Shown here: in pieces, positions 18,406 through 26,611 of the stretch
Position numbering within the stretch: the stretch's first letter is position 1
Layout: each line of letters begins with the position of its first letter
DNA from: G965202665 sp965243835
Lineage (GTDB): Bacteria; Actinomycetota; Acidimicrobiia; Spongiisociales; Spongiisociaceae
Reading direction: 5' to 3'
Assembly: GCA_965243835.1 (NCBI GenBank)
Contig: OZ251578.1
Location: 2,852,001-2,916,000 of the forward strand
Length of the DNA stretch: 64,000 nucleotides
Translations under genes and position numbers: made by a program
Notes under the pieces: generated by a model
What the model saw: the letters and a program-made list of their open reading frames with translations, nothing else
Databases searched by the model: none
Told to the model about the DNA's origin: nothing

Positions 18406-19329
18406 TCAGAGGCGGGTTAGCAGGTATTGGGCGGACATCAGGTCCAGGTGGCCGCCGCCGCCGTTTTTGAAGAGGGTGATCCGGTGGGGGTCGGTGCGGC
18501 CCGGTACGGTTCCGACGGCTAGTTGATAGTGGTCGGCCCGGATATCGGCGGGGGTTATCAGTCCGGTGGCCAGCGGGATGGCCAACTCTCCGGTTTCGGC
18601 GGCCGAATCCCGGGAGTCCACGTAAATATCCGCTCCGGCGACGGCCGCATCATCCGCCTCCCGCATGTGGGGCAGGTAGGAACCGACCAGATCCAGATGG
18701 GTTCCGGGAGCCAGCCACTCCCCTTTTATCAGGGGTTGCACGGTCATGGTGGCGCAACTGATGATGTCGGCGGCCCCCGCCGCCCCCTCCAAGTCGGCGG
18801 CGATGGTGATGGCGACGGGGAGGTTCTCGCTGGCGAGTTCATCGGCCAGACGTTGCGCATGGGCCGGAGTGCGGTTCCAGATAGTCACCCGCTCCAAAGA
18901 GGGGCGCGCGGCCAGGTGGGCCTTGATCAGGTGGGGGGCCATGGCCCCGGCTCCCGCTATCAGCAGACGTCTGCTGTCGGGGCGGGCCAGGTGACGGGAG
19001 CCCAAAGCCGAGTCGCAGGCGGTTTTGAACCAGGTGAGGGCGTTGCCGATGATGACCGCCTCCTCCTGTCCGGTCACCGGATTGAACACCGCGTAGACGG
19101 TGTGGACAGTGGGGAGATCCCGGTTGCCGGGGAAGATGGAGGCCAACTTGGCGCCCAACCCGGACCCGGCCGCAAACCCGGTGCGGGACAACAAACCGTT
19201 CCCCCGCCCGTCCCCCGTATAAACATCCCCCACTTCCGCCGCAGGCAACCGGTGTTGCTCCTCAAAAAAATCAATCAACGGCCCGTAATCCAACAGCCCC
19301 ATAGCCTCCTCATGCGTAACCACCTTCAT
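18406..19329 (-). CDS. ornithine cyclodeaminase / mu-crystallin family protein
   Basis: 307 aa. The Rossmann NAD(P) motif LLIAGAGAMAPHLIKAHLAA (near residue 145) and the C-terminal LFKNGGGGHLDLMSAQYL identify the OCD/mu-crystallin family, which includes ornithine cyclodeaminase, alanine dehydrogenase and ketimine reductases. The substrate cannot be told from sequence. The motif FKTACDSALGSRHLA has Lys where many members have Arg. The ATG overlaps the fic stop as ATGA, and the stop is five bases before the nuclease-like gene, so all three are probably co-translated. Confidence 0.85.
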   Translation of the reverse strand: MKVVTHEEAMGLLDYGPLIDFFEEQHRLPAAEVGDVYTGDGRGNGLLSRTGFAAGSGLGAKLASIFPGNRDLPTVHTVYAVFNPVTGQEEAVIIGNALTWFKTACDSALGSRHLARPDSRRLLIAGAGAMAPHLIKAHLAARPSLERVTIWNRTPAHAQRLADELASENLPVAITIAADLEGAAGAADIISCATMTVQPLIKGEWLAPGTHLDLVGSYLPHMREADDAAVAGADIYVDSRDSAAETGELAIPLATGLITPADIRADHYQLAVGTVPGRTDPHRITLFKNGGGGHLDLMSAQYLLTRL

Positions 19330-20396
19330 ATCTTCACTCCCATCGGTATCTTCGCCTCCATCGGTTCCCTCTTCAACGCTTTCCCCAAAACGTTCATTTG
19401 GTGGATTAGAAAGTAGGTCAGATCGTTGTCGCCGGTCTCGGAGTAGAGGAAAGCGCGGGCGTATTGAGCGGGGGCTTCCAGTATGACAGCGGAGATGGAA
19501 ATCAAATCTATGAAATTGTAATTATCACGGGTGGCCGACCAATAGAACAAGGCGCGGGCGCATCGACCGTTGCCATCCGCAAACGGATGAAGGTAGGCGA
19601 GCCAAAAATGCAGAATTACGGCGCGTAGCAACGGATGAGGAGACTCATCGCCGGTATCGTTGGCAAACTCACAGAGCCGCGCGATGCGCTCCGGCAACTC
19701 CGCGGCCGGAGGCGGCATGAACATCACTTCGCCATCCCGGGTGTCCATAACCTGCACCCTGCGGTCCTGCGGTCGCTGAAACCTGCCTCCATCGTCAGGA
19801 TCGGCCAACGTACCTCCGGTGATCCTCTCCTGCAACTCGCAGATCATATCAGGGGTCAGCAGTTCGTCCGCCATATCCTCGGCCACTATCAGGGCTTGAT
19901 AATTGTTGTGAACCATCAATTCGGAAACGCAGGGAGAGGCCCCCGGGCTCACCAACACGGCTTGGGCGTCCTCCAGAGAAATTTCAGCCCCCTCCAATTG
20001 CGCAGAAGTTATCGATTCTTCAACGAACCCAACCATCCGGTCTAAATAATAGTCCGACCGTAGCAGGTCGCGCTCGATTACTTCGCGTTCGTCGAACATT
20101 TGGTTCAGCCGATGCAACCGATCCCGAACCGGTTCCGAGTGAGAGTAGAAAAACGGCTTTCCCTCCTTGTCTAGAATAGGGGTGGTGATGGCCTCCACCT
20201 GCCGGGCGAGGGACAAACCAGCCCACCATTCCTCCCGGGTGAACCCTTCGGGGGGAGGTCGACGGCGCACCTGGTCCCAATGCAGATATCGGCCATTCGC
20301 CTCAGCCCCCAACTGCCGAATGGTCTCCAAGCGTTGCGGGCTAACGCCCTTCAATGCTGTGTCGATCACAGGAGGTTTGACCGGTGTCCGGGCCAT
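19326..20396 (-). CDS. Fic-domain protein (probable AMPylase)
   Basis: 356 aa. The Fic core motif HPFADGNGRCAR is complete, so nucleotidyl transfer (usually AMP onto a hydroxyl side chain of a target protein) is predicted. An N-terminal TSAQLEG segment fits the (S/T)xxxE(G/N) inhibitory helix of class II Fic proteins, so the enzyme is probably self-inhibited. The ATG at 20396 was chosen because AAGGGAGA lies nine bases upstream; 30 more codons are open before it. The C-terminal ATGA overlap with the OCD-like gene is unusual for a Fic protein. Target unknown. Confidence 0.88.
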   Translation of the reverse strand: MARTPVKPPVIDTALKGVSPQRLETIRQLGAEANGRYLHWDQVRRRPPPEGFTREEWWAGLSLARQVEAITTPILDKEGKPFFYSHSEPVRDRLHRLNQMFDEREVIERDLLRSDYYLDRMVGFVEESITSAQLEGAEISLEDAQAVLVSPGASPCVSELMVHNNYQALIVAEDMADELLTPDMICELQERITGGTLADPDDGGRFQRPQDRRVQVMDTRDGEVMFMPPPAAELPERIARLCEFANDTGDESPHPLLRAVILHFWLAYLHPFADGNGRCARALFYWSATRDNYNFIDLISISAVILEAPAQYARAFLYSETGDNDLTYFLIHQMNVLGKALKREPMEAKIPMGVKI

Positions 20397-20504
20397 ATTT
20401 AGAGTCTCCCTTATTCTTGGATGAACATCTGTATCAGGCATCTTACCATCAACAGTGAGCATTGGCAAATGGCAAATAAGTTCCAACTGCTCATTTGTCA
20501 GGGT

Positions 20505-20533
20505 TTGACAGCCGATTAATACTTGAGTATAAT
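20505..20533 (+). promoter_or_regulatory. perfect sigma-70-type promoter, leaderless gene
   Basis: TTGACA (20505-20510), a 17-base spacer and TATAAT (20528-20533) match the housekeeping consensus at all twelve positions. The ATG of the GIY-YIG gene begins seven bases after the -10 box, so the transcript should start at or next to the start codon. It lies between divergent fic and the GIY-YIG gene. Confidence 0.85.
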
Positions 20534-20540
20534 AGAAACC

Positions 20541-21110
20541 ATGACGCTAGCAGACAGCAAACTAGCAGACAGCAAAAGCACCAAGGCAATGACAGGGGCG
20601 AGGGAAGTGCTGGCATCCCGACCCAATCCTAACCTGGCATGGGCTAAAGGAACATTGACCGAACGGGATGCCGCTGAAAAGGTCGGTGTTTCGCTAAGCA
20701 CTTTGCGTATGGCGACAAGGGTACTAAGGAGAGGCACACCGGAAATCATCCAGGCGGTAGATGAAGGTCGGATCAGTATATCCACTGCGGACAGAATTTG
20801 CTCACACGAACCCGATCAGCAAATTGAGATGCTGAATAAAGACGGCAAGGTAGCGGGTATAAAAGGCCCCATTCTTCTCTACAAAATCGACTTTCTAGAC
20901 GGCTCTACCTACATTGGCATCACCGCTAAAACCTTGTGGGAGCGTCTCCAAGAACACGCTAAGGGCTACGGTAAAGTAGGAGCGAAAATACGTACGCAGA
21001 GCTTCTGCGTACTGATAATAGGCAAATATTCTACTTGGGAAGGAGCAAGGGCGGCGGAGAAGGATCAAATCGCATTAGGCGGTGTAAATCTTATGAACAA
21101 AACAATTTGA
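20541..21110 (+). CDS. ParB-like HTH fused to a GIY-YIG nuclease-like domain
   Basis: 189 aa. Residues about 30-95 resemble the helix-turn-helix of ParB/KorB proteins (TERDAAEKVGVSLSTLRMA; EIIQAVDEGRISISTADRI). Residues about 112-189 resemble a short GIY-YIG domain: LLYKIDFLDGSTYIGITAKT, then LWERLQEHAKGYGK and a late Glu in ARAAEKDQIALGG. GIY-YIG domains are metal-dependent nucleases found in mobile and repair proteins. The first GIY position reads YKI, and activity is uncertain. The ATG at 20541 was chosen over an in-frame TTG at 20523 because of the promoter spacing. The gene is A+T-richer than its neighbours, which suggests transfer. It converges on the methyltransferase gene. Confidence 0.7.
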   Translation: MTLADSKLADSKSTKAMTGAREVLASRPNPNLAWAKGTLTERDAAEKVGVSLSTLRMATRVLRRGTPEIIQAVDEGRISISTADRICSHEPDQQIEMLNKDGKVAGIKGPILLYKIDFLDGSTYIGITAKTLWERLQEHAKGYGKVGAKIRTQSFCVLIIGKYSTWEGARAAEKDQIALGGVNLMNKTI

Positions 21111-21119
21111 TATCACACT

Positions 21120-21824
21120 TCAGGCCGGGGGGAGGTCGAAGGATAGGATCAGCTCGGAAGCGACGCGGGCTTGGCCGTTGGCGCCGGCGCGCAGGCGGGG
21201 GGTTACTACGCGGGAGGCGTCCGTCAGGAACAGTCCCAGGGCGAGCAGGGTTTGGGCGTGCCAGGAGGCTACGTATTGGCGTCTACCGCCCCGGATGTGG
21301 TCGGAAATGTTGAGGAGCAACCGCCCGCCGGGGCGCAACACCCGGGTCGTCTCCCGCCAGGCCCGCTCGTGGAAATCCCGGTATTTGTCCCCCCAGTGCA
21401 ACATCCCCGAGTTGCCCTCCGACAACTTTCGCCCCAGGTCGTGGGTGTAACTGCGGCGCAACGACCCGTCCCGGGCGTTGTGGTGGTCGGCCAGCCGGTT
21501 GCCGTAGGTCGGCGAGGTGGCCACCGCATCAAAGGAAGAGTCCGCAAACGGGAGAGCCAGGGCGCTGGCCACCAGGGTGTCCGAGTGGAGGCGCGCCCAC
21601 TCCGGTTCCAACTCCACCCCCCAAGTGCGCATCTCCCAGTCCACCATTCCCCGCAACTCGTGCGCCCGCCCCACCCCGGCGAACGGGTCCAGCACCCGCC
21701 GATGCTCCGGCCCCAGCAACCCGGCCATCTCCGGCAGGATGGCTTGCGAGAATACCGCCGGATGGGCCACGCCCGTCTCGTATATTTTCTTCACCGGGGG
21801 CCGCCCGCTCATAGGTCGGAGCAT
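21120..21824 (-). CDS. SAM-dependent DNA-methyltransferase-like protein
   Basis: 234 aa from ATG 21824 (the ATG at 21812 is equally plausible, since GGGGAGGG lies just upstream of both). RRVLDPFAGVGRAHEL is the FxGxG SAM site, and FDAVATSPTYGNRLADHH is a TSPPY-like catalytic motif with Thr in place of the second residue of the usual PPY. VLRPGGRLLLNISDH is the post-catalytic strand. The order (SAM motif before TSPxY) fits beta-class-permuted or RNA/DNA N-methyltransferases of the UPF0020/N6_N4 group. There is no restriction partner beside it. Substrate unknown. It is divergent from menA. Confidence 0.75.
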   Translation of the reverse strand: MLRPMSGRPPVKKIYETGVAHPAVFSQAILPEMAGLLGPEHRRVLDPFAGVGRAHELRGMVDWEMRTWGVELEPEWARLHSDTLVASALALPFADSSFDAVATSPTYGNRLADHHNARDGSLRRSYTHDLGRKLSEGNSGMLHWGDKYRDFHERAWRETTRVLRPGGRLLLNISDHIRGGRRQYVASWHAQTLLALGLFLTDASRVVTPRLRAGANGQARVASELILSFDLPPA

Positions 21825-21873
21825 ACCCTCCCCGCAACTCCCGCTCCCCGCCTGCCGATGGCAAAATACCGGT

Positions 21874-22770
21874 ATGGCGAAAATCACCAAAGAATGTTTA
21901 TGCATCTGGTGGGCGGCGGCCCGGCCCCGCACCCTGTGGGCGGCGGTCGCCCCGGTGCTGGTCGGAACGGGACTGGCCGTGGGCGACCGGGTTTTCCGGC
22001 CGGATGCGGCGGCGGCGGCCCTGGTCGGGGCGCTGGCCATTCAGATCGCGGCCAACTTCGCCAACGACGCCTCCGACGCCAAACGGGGGGCCGACCCGGC
22101 GGAGCGGGTGGGACCGCCCCGCGCGGTAGCCACCGGGGCCCTCCCGGAAGGCCGGGTCTGGTACGGGGTGTGGATTATGTTCGGGCTGGCGACGGCGGCG
22201 GGCGCCTACCTGACGGCCGTCGCCGGCTGGGTGATCCCGGTGTTGGGCGCGGCCTGCATCCTGGCGGCCCTGGCCTACACCGGCGGCCCCCTCCCGTACG
22301 GCTACCGGGGTCTGGGGGAGGTGTTCGTGTTCGTCTTCTTCGGTTTGGCGGCCACCGTCGGCTCCCGGTACGTGCACGATATGTCCGCCCCCGCCGCCGC
22401 CTGGTGGGCGGCCGTTCCGGTGGGGATGACGGCCGCCGCCATCCTGACAGCCAACAACGTGCGGGACGCCGCCACCGACGAAGCGGCCGGCAAACGCACC
22501 CTGGCGGTGATCTGGGGACCGACCGCCGCCCGCCGGCTGTACGTCCTGCTGACAGTCGGGGCCTTGGCGGCGACGGCGGCGTTGGCGGCCTCCGGACTCC
22601 TCCCCCGCTGGACCGCTTTGGCGCTGGTTGCGGCTCCGCTGGCGGTGCGGCCGGCGCGCGCCATGCTGTCCTCCGCCGACGGGCCCGAACTGATCCGGGT
22701 TCTGGAAGCCACCGCCCGCCTGCACCTGCTACTCGGCCTCGGCTTGGCGGCGGGAGCCGCACTCGGCTGA
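21874..22770 (+). CDS. menA: 1,4-dihydroxy-2-naphthoate polyprenyltransferase
   Basis: 298 aa, UbiA-family membrane prenyltransferase that attaches the isoprenoid tail in menaquinone synthesis. The first Asp-rich motif NFANDASDAKRGAD and the second, NNVRDAATDEAAGKRTLAV, match MenA, and eight or nine hydrophobic helices follow. The ATG at 21874 (MAKITKECLCIWWAAARPRT) fits the MenA N-terminus; the long open frame before it overlaps the divergent methyltransferase. Menaquinone is the expected electron acceptor of the Complex I encoded at the left of the window. Confidence 0.92.
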   Translation: MAKITKECLCIWWAAARPRTLWAAVAPVLVGTGLAVGDRVFRPDAAAAALVGALAIQIAANFANDASDAKRGADPAERVGPPRAVATGALPEGRVWYGVWIMFGLATAAGAYLTAVAGWVIPVLGAACILAALAYTGGPLPYGYRGLGEVFVFVFFGLAATVGSRYVHDMSAPAAAWWAAVPVGMTAAAILTANNVRDAATDEAAGKRTLAVIWGPTAARRLYVLLTVGALAATAALAASGLLPRWTALALVAAPLAVRPARAMLSSADGPELIRVLEATARLHLLLGLGLAAGAALG

Positions 22771-22828
22771 CCCGCAACAGGTCGCCGAAGAGCAACCGGA
22801 CCTGCGCCTCGCGGGTCCGCCGAACTCT

Positions 22829-23554
22829 TCATGCAATCACCTCTTCTTGCGTTGCCCGCATTTGCGTTATTCTGAAGCCCAGTTGCCAGTAATAGTCTTG
22901 GTACGGGTCGAACATTTGCCCCGACCCGGCGGCCAGCGCGCCCTGCACCGTCCTGTAGCCGTATTGCCAGTGAGGGTCCGCGTCCGGATCGAACGCCCGC
23001 CCCGACCGTGCGGCGCGCTCTCCCTGCTTCATTAGATGGCCCTTCTGCCCGTCAAGGGGCGGATCATCGTCATCGCGCAGGTCTTCTATTGCGTCCAGCG
23101 CCTCCTGCGTCATTCTGTAGCCCTTTTGCCAGTCGCGGTCTGCGTCCGGATCGAACGCCTGCCCTATTCCGGCGGCTCGCGCTCCCGCCGCTTGACGCCT
23201 GCCTGATTCCTGCGTCAATCTGTAGCCCGTCTGCCAGTCAAAGCCCGCGTCCGGGTCATACGCTCTCCCGAACCGTGCGGCGAGCGAGCCTTGTTCTTGT
23301 CGGTAGCCCGCCTGCCAGTCGCGGTTTGCGTCCGGGTCGAAAGGCAAACCGGACTGTGCGTCAAGCGAGCCCTGCATATGCAGGTAGGACCGTTGCCAAA
23401 GAGGGTCCGCGTCCGGGTCGAACGCTTGCCTTGTCTTGGCGGCGATCATGCCCTGCGCGCCCAGGTAGCCATGTTGCCACTCGCGGTCTGCGTCCGGGTC
23501 GAAAGGCAAACCCGCCCACGCCGCTCGCATGCCGGCCGCTTGCCTGCCTGTCAT
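22829..23554 (-). CDS. 27-residue tandem repeat protein (FDPDAD..WQ.GY)
   Basis: 241 aa, made almost entirely of a 27-residue repeat with consensus G-x-x-F-D-P-D-A-D-x-x-W-Q-x-G-Y-R-x-x-Q-G. Repeat phenylalanine/tyrosine positions are F18, F45, F72, Y99, F134, F188 and F215; the 54-residue step from 134 to 188 contains one worn unit, and one unit has an 8-residue insertion, so eight units can be counted. There is no signal peptide or membrane helix. The strictly spaced Asp-Pro-Asp and Trp-Gln suggest a solenoid. Family not recognised. The start is supported by AAAGGA nine bases before ATG 23554. Confidence 0.7.
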   Translation of the reverse strand: MTGRQAAGMRAAWAGLPFDPDADREWQHGYLGAQGMIAAKTRQAFDPDADPLWQRSYLHMQGSLDAQSGLPFDPDANRDWQAGYRQEQGSLAARFGRAYDPDAGFDWQTGYRLTQESGRRQAAGARAAGIGQAFDPDADRDWQKGYRMTQEALDAIEDLRDDDDPPLDGQKGHLMKQGERAARSGRAFDPDADPHWQYGYRTVQGALAAGSGQMFDPYQDYYWQLGFRITQMRATQEEVIA

Positions 23555-23705
23555 TCGCTCGTTCCTTTGCTAGCCGAATGCGCCGGGGATGATGATAGTC
23601 AAGGCCCGCCGGAACGCAGACGAGCGGAAAAACGGCGGGACGAGCGGGCCGACCGGCCGGAGGCGGGGTCGCCCTACCGGGGATCAGCCCCGAAACACCG
23701 GCGGG

Positions 23706-24947
23706 TCAGACAGCGGCGACCGGCCGGAGGGGGACGGGTTCCTTGTCGGGGCGGGGTTCGCCGGGAAGGCCGAGGGCGCGTTCGCCGAGGATGTTCTTCT
23801 GGACTTCTTCGGTGCCGCCGCCGATGGTCAGGGCCCGGCTGAACAGGAACCCGTTCATAAAGCGGCGTTCCTCCCCCTCTAAAGCCTCCTCCCACAGCAG
23901 GCCGGCGCCGCCCATAATGTCCACCGCCAGGTTCATCACTTTCTGGGCGAACCGGTCGGAAACCAGTTTCTGAATGGCCGCCTCCGTCCCCGCCGCCGCC
24001 CCGACCACCCCGCCGCCCCCCGCCGCCGCCAACGCCCGCTCCTCCAGACAGTCGATCACGACCCGTTCGATGAACACTTCCGTCAACCGGTCCCGCACCA
24101 GGGGGTCCGGCGCCGGACGGGAAGCGGCCCACTTCCAGAAATCGGCGAAGGGCGGACCCAGGCCCCACAGCATTCCCAAACCGGTGGACAGGCTGATCCG
24201 TTCGTTGGCCAAAGTGGTGACCGCCACCCGCCATCCCCCGTCCACTTCCCCCACTGCCATTTCCGCCGGAACCCGCACCTCGTCCAAGAATACCTCGCAG
24301 AACTCCCGCTCCCCGGTCATCTGCCGAATGGGGCGCACCTCCACCCCCGGCGCATGCATGTCCAGCAGAAAATAGGTGATGCCGTCGTGCTTGCGGGCGT
24401 CGGGGTTGGTGCGGGCCAGGAGGATCCCCCAGTCGGAATCATCCGCCCCCGACGTCCAAATCTTTTGACCGGTGACGACGAACTCGTCCCCGTCCCGGAC
24501 GGCGCCGGTGTTCAACCCGGCCAGGTCGCTGCCCGCCCCCGGTTCGGAAAACAGCTGGCACCAGTGTTCCCGCCCGGCCAGCATCGGCTCCAAAAACCGT
24601 TCTTTCTGCTCCGGCGTCCCGTGCGCCAAAATAGCGGGACCCGCCCAGCCGATTCCGATCACGTTGGAAGGGGCGGGGGCCCCGGCCCGCGCCAGCTCCT
24701 CGGTCACCACCCGCTTGTGAAGCAACGTCAGCCCCCGTCCCCCGTAGCGGGACGGCCAGTGGGGGGCCGTCAACCGGGCCTCCTGCAGTTTGGCGTGCCA
24801 CGCCCCCAGCGGAGTGCCGGCGGCGGTGGTGAAATTGCCCGCCTCCGCCGGGTAGCGGACCGGGTCCCATTCCTTGTCCAGAAACTCCCGCACTTCCCGC
24901 CGAAACTCATCCAGTTCGGGGAAATCCGGGTTGGGGACGGCGCTCAT
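23706..24947 (-). CDS. acyl-CoA dehydrogenase
   Basis: 413 aa FAD enzyme that oxidises an acyl-CoA. The family signatures are CQLFSEPGAGSDLAGLNTGA (flavin and substrate contact), VVTGQKIWTSGADDSDWGIL and the C-terminal QKLVSDRFAQKVMNLAVDIM with GGAGL. ATG 24947 is supported by AGAGGAG nine bases upstream; eleven further codons are open. It lies 34 bases from the start-proximal gene on the same strand rather than overlapping, and the alpha/beta hydrolase is upstream of it; both could be in one operon. The substrate chain length cannot be read from sequence. Confidence 0.88.
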   Translation of the reverse strand: MSAVPNPDFPELDEFRREVREFLDKEWDPVRYPAEAGNFTTAAGTPLGAWHAKLQEARLTAPHWPSRYGGRGLTLLHKRVVTEELARAGAPAPSNVIGIGWAGPAILAHGTPEQKERFLEPMLAGREHWCQLFSEPGAGSDLAGLNTGAVRDGDEFVVTGQKIWTSGADDSDWGILLARTNPDARKHDGITYFLLDMHAPGVEVRPIRQMTGEREFCEVFLDEVRVPAEMAVGEVDGGWRVAVTTLANERISLSTGLGMLWGLGPPFADFWKWAASRPAPDPLVRDRLTEVFIERVVIDCLEERALAAAGGGGVVGAAAGTEAAIQKLVSDRFAQKVMNLAVDIMGGAGLLWEEALEGEERRFMNGFLFSRALTIGGGTEEVQKNILGERALGLPGEPRPDKEPVPLRPVAAV

Positions 24948-24981
24948 CGCCGGGCTCCTCTTCTCGCCGACCCTCCCCATC

Positions 24982-25827
24982 CTACAGCGAGCGCAACAGG
25001 TCGGCTGTCTCGGCCGCCACCAGGTCGGGCCGCTCCATCACCATCAGATGGCCCTGCCCGGTCAGATAGGAAGTGACGATGTTGGGGAAACCGGAGGAGA
25101 TGGCGGGCATGGTTTCGCTCAACATGCTTTGCTCGTCGGAGACCAGCAACCGCACCGGGGTTGCCACCTCCCCCATCCGGGCGTGGATTCCGCATTCGGC
25201 GCTGGCCGCAAACACTTCCGCCTCCAGCTGGGGGGGCAGGACCAGGGCCGCGCCCTGCGGATGAGAGCGGAATCCGCCCTCCAAATATCCGGCGAAGGCG
25301 TCCGGGTGCCAACCGGCGAACAACGGCTTGGAACGATAGGACTCGGCCGCCGCCTCCCGCGACGGGAAAACGGGACGGCGCTTGGCGGCCAGGACGGACA
25401 GCGGGTTGTCGGGCCGCCTCGTGTAGGGGGGAGGCATAATCACCGGCTCCGCCAACACCATCCCGGAGAAAGAACCGGGGGACAGGGTTTCGGCCATCGC
25501 CACCGTCGCCCCGCCCATGGAATGCCCCACCCCTACCAGGTCGCCGGTGAAACCAGTCTCCCCGGGCAGGGCGGCGATCAGGGCGGCCAGATCGCGACCG
25601 AAAGTCCACCAGGTCACCGGCGATTCCAAAGCCGGGGACGACCCGTGGCCGCGGGCGTCCCAGGCCAAGGCGGAAGCTTCCACCCCCAACTCCCGCAACC
25701 CGGCCACCGTCGGGCGCCACACCTCCTTGCAGAACCCGGTGGCGTGCCCCAAAAGCAACAGGACATCCGGCGACCCCTCGTACCAGTCCGCGGACAGGCC
25801 GGCGATGACCCGGGATTTAACGTTCAT
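24982..25827 (-). CDS. alpha/beta hydrolase
   Basis: 281 aa. The nucleophile elbow GVGHSMGG (Ser103), the oxyanion-side motif LGHATGF and the C-terminal GQGHLMVMERPD (His about 264) make a standard hydrolase triad. Substrate unknown; esterase or dienelactone-hydrolase-like activities are possible. The ATG lies inside a 15-base sequence that is repeated 715 bases away (25820-25834 and 26535-26549). It is upstream of, and co-directional with, the acyl-CoA dehydrogenase. Confidence 0.85.
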   Translation of the reverse strand: MNVKSRVIAGLSADWYEGSPDVLLLLGHATGFCKEVWRPTVAGLRELGVEASALAWDARGHGSSPALESPVTWWTFGRDLAALIAALPGETGFTGDLVGVGHSMGGATVAMAETLSPGSFSGMVLAEPVIMPPPYTRRPDNPLSVLAAKRRPVFPSREAAAESYRSKPLFAGWHPDAFAGYLEGGFRSHPQGAALVLPPQLEAEVFAASAECGIHARMGEVATPVRLLVSDEQSMLSETMPAISSGFPNIVTSYLTGQGHLMVMERPDLVAAETADLLRSL

Positions 25828-26485
25828 CGGCGCCGGTCCGAAGGAAAGCGATGAACTCGCGGGCGGCCCGCTTGCCGATTACCGCGCTTCCGTCCCCGGC
25901 CGTGAAGGCCGCAACTATCGGAGACCGGTCCATGTCGGAGGGGGAGGGGGCGGCGGGAAGCGACTAGGAGGACGGCCATTCCGAACCCGATGGGCCCCGC
26001 CATTCGATGTGGGCGAACCGGTCGGCCGCAGGCGCGGGCAACGACCGCGCGGCGGGCGCCTCGGGGGGGTCGATGCCCGTCGCCGCAAACCGCACCCCCG
26101 GCGGGAGCTGGGTGGTGTGCACCGCCCGGTCCAGCACTAGGCGGAGGCAGGCGTGCATCACCGACGTCGAGGCCAGGTTCAGCTCCTCCAAGAACACCAG
26201 GCGCCGCTGGTCGGGGGTCTCCAAAATGCCGCGTAGCCAGTCGGGGGCGGCGTACCAGGTGCGAAACCCTGCCGCGTCGTCGGCGCTTTGGAAAGGGAGG
26301 CCGAGCAGGTCGGCGGGGTCCAGAACGGAGGGAGTGAGCTCCGTTAGCCGATAGTCCCGCTCCGCGGCCCATCGCCTGACTGCGAAAGATTTTCCGGAGC
26401 CGGGGGATCCCCATAAAAAGACGGGGATGTCGGCGGCGATGCAGGCGTCCATGGTGCGCAGGTTCAGGACGTAGCGAGATGTCAT
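25817..26485 (-). pseudogene. AAA ATPase (MoxR-like), truncated, with in-frame amber codon
   Basis: From ATG 26485 (GGAGGAG eight bases upstream) the frame shows Walker A GSPGSGKS, Walker B LVFLEELNLAS and an arginine-rich C-terminal part, so it is an AAA_5/MoxR-type ATPase. It stops at a TAG (25964-25966) after 173 aa. Beyond the TAG the same frame stays open and keeps sensible protein (DMDRSPIVAAFTAGDGSAVI, then KRAAREFIAFLRT) to a TAA at 25817-25819, overlapping the hydrolase start. Even so it is much shorter than usual, and no von Willebrand A partner gene is present. Probably a decaying remnant. Confidence 0.6.
25820..25834. repeat. 15-bp direct repeat, copy 1
   Basis: ACGTTCATCGGCGCC, covering the start codon of the hydrolase gene. 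The identical sequence is at 26535-26549, so the two copies bracket the broken AAA ATPase gene. Confidence 0.6.
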
Positions 26486-26534
26486 TTGGTTTCTCCTCCC
26501 CGGTTGATTGCGCTCCCCATCGCGATGGTCGTAG

Positions 26535-26549
26535 ACGTTCATCGGCGCC
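26535..26549. repeat. 15-bp direct repeat, copy 2
   Basis: ACGTTCATCGGCGCC, identical to 25820-25834. It lies upstream of the AAA ATPase remnant and contains an ATG that reads in frame into it. Confidence 0.6.
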
Positions 26550-26597
26550 CCGTCCCAAATCGGACCCGCCGACCCGGCCCGCCGACCCGGCCTCCGG

Positions 26598-26603
26598 TAG
26601 ACT
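26598..26603 (+). promoter_or_regulatory. -10 box of leaderless dodecin gene
   Basis: TAGACT, eight bases, then ATG. No ribosome-binding site is visible. Confidence 0.5.
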
Positions 26604-26611
26604 GACGGGCT

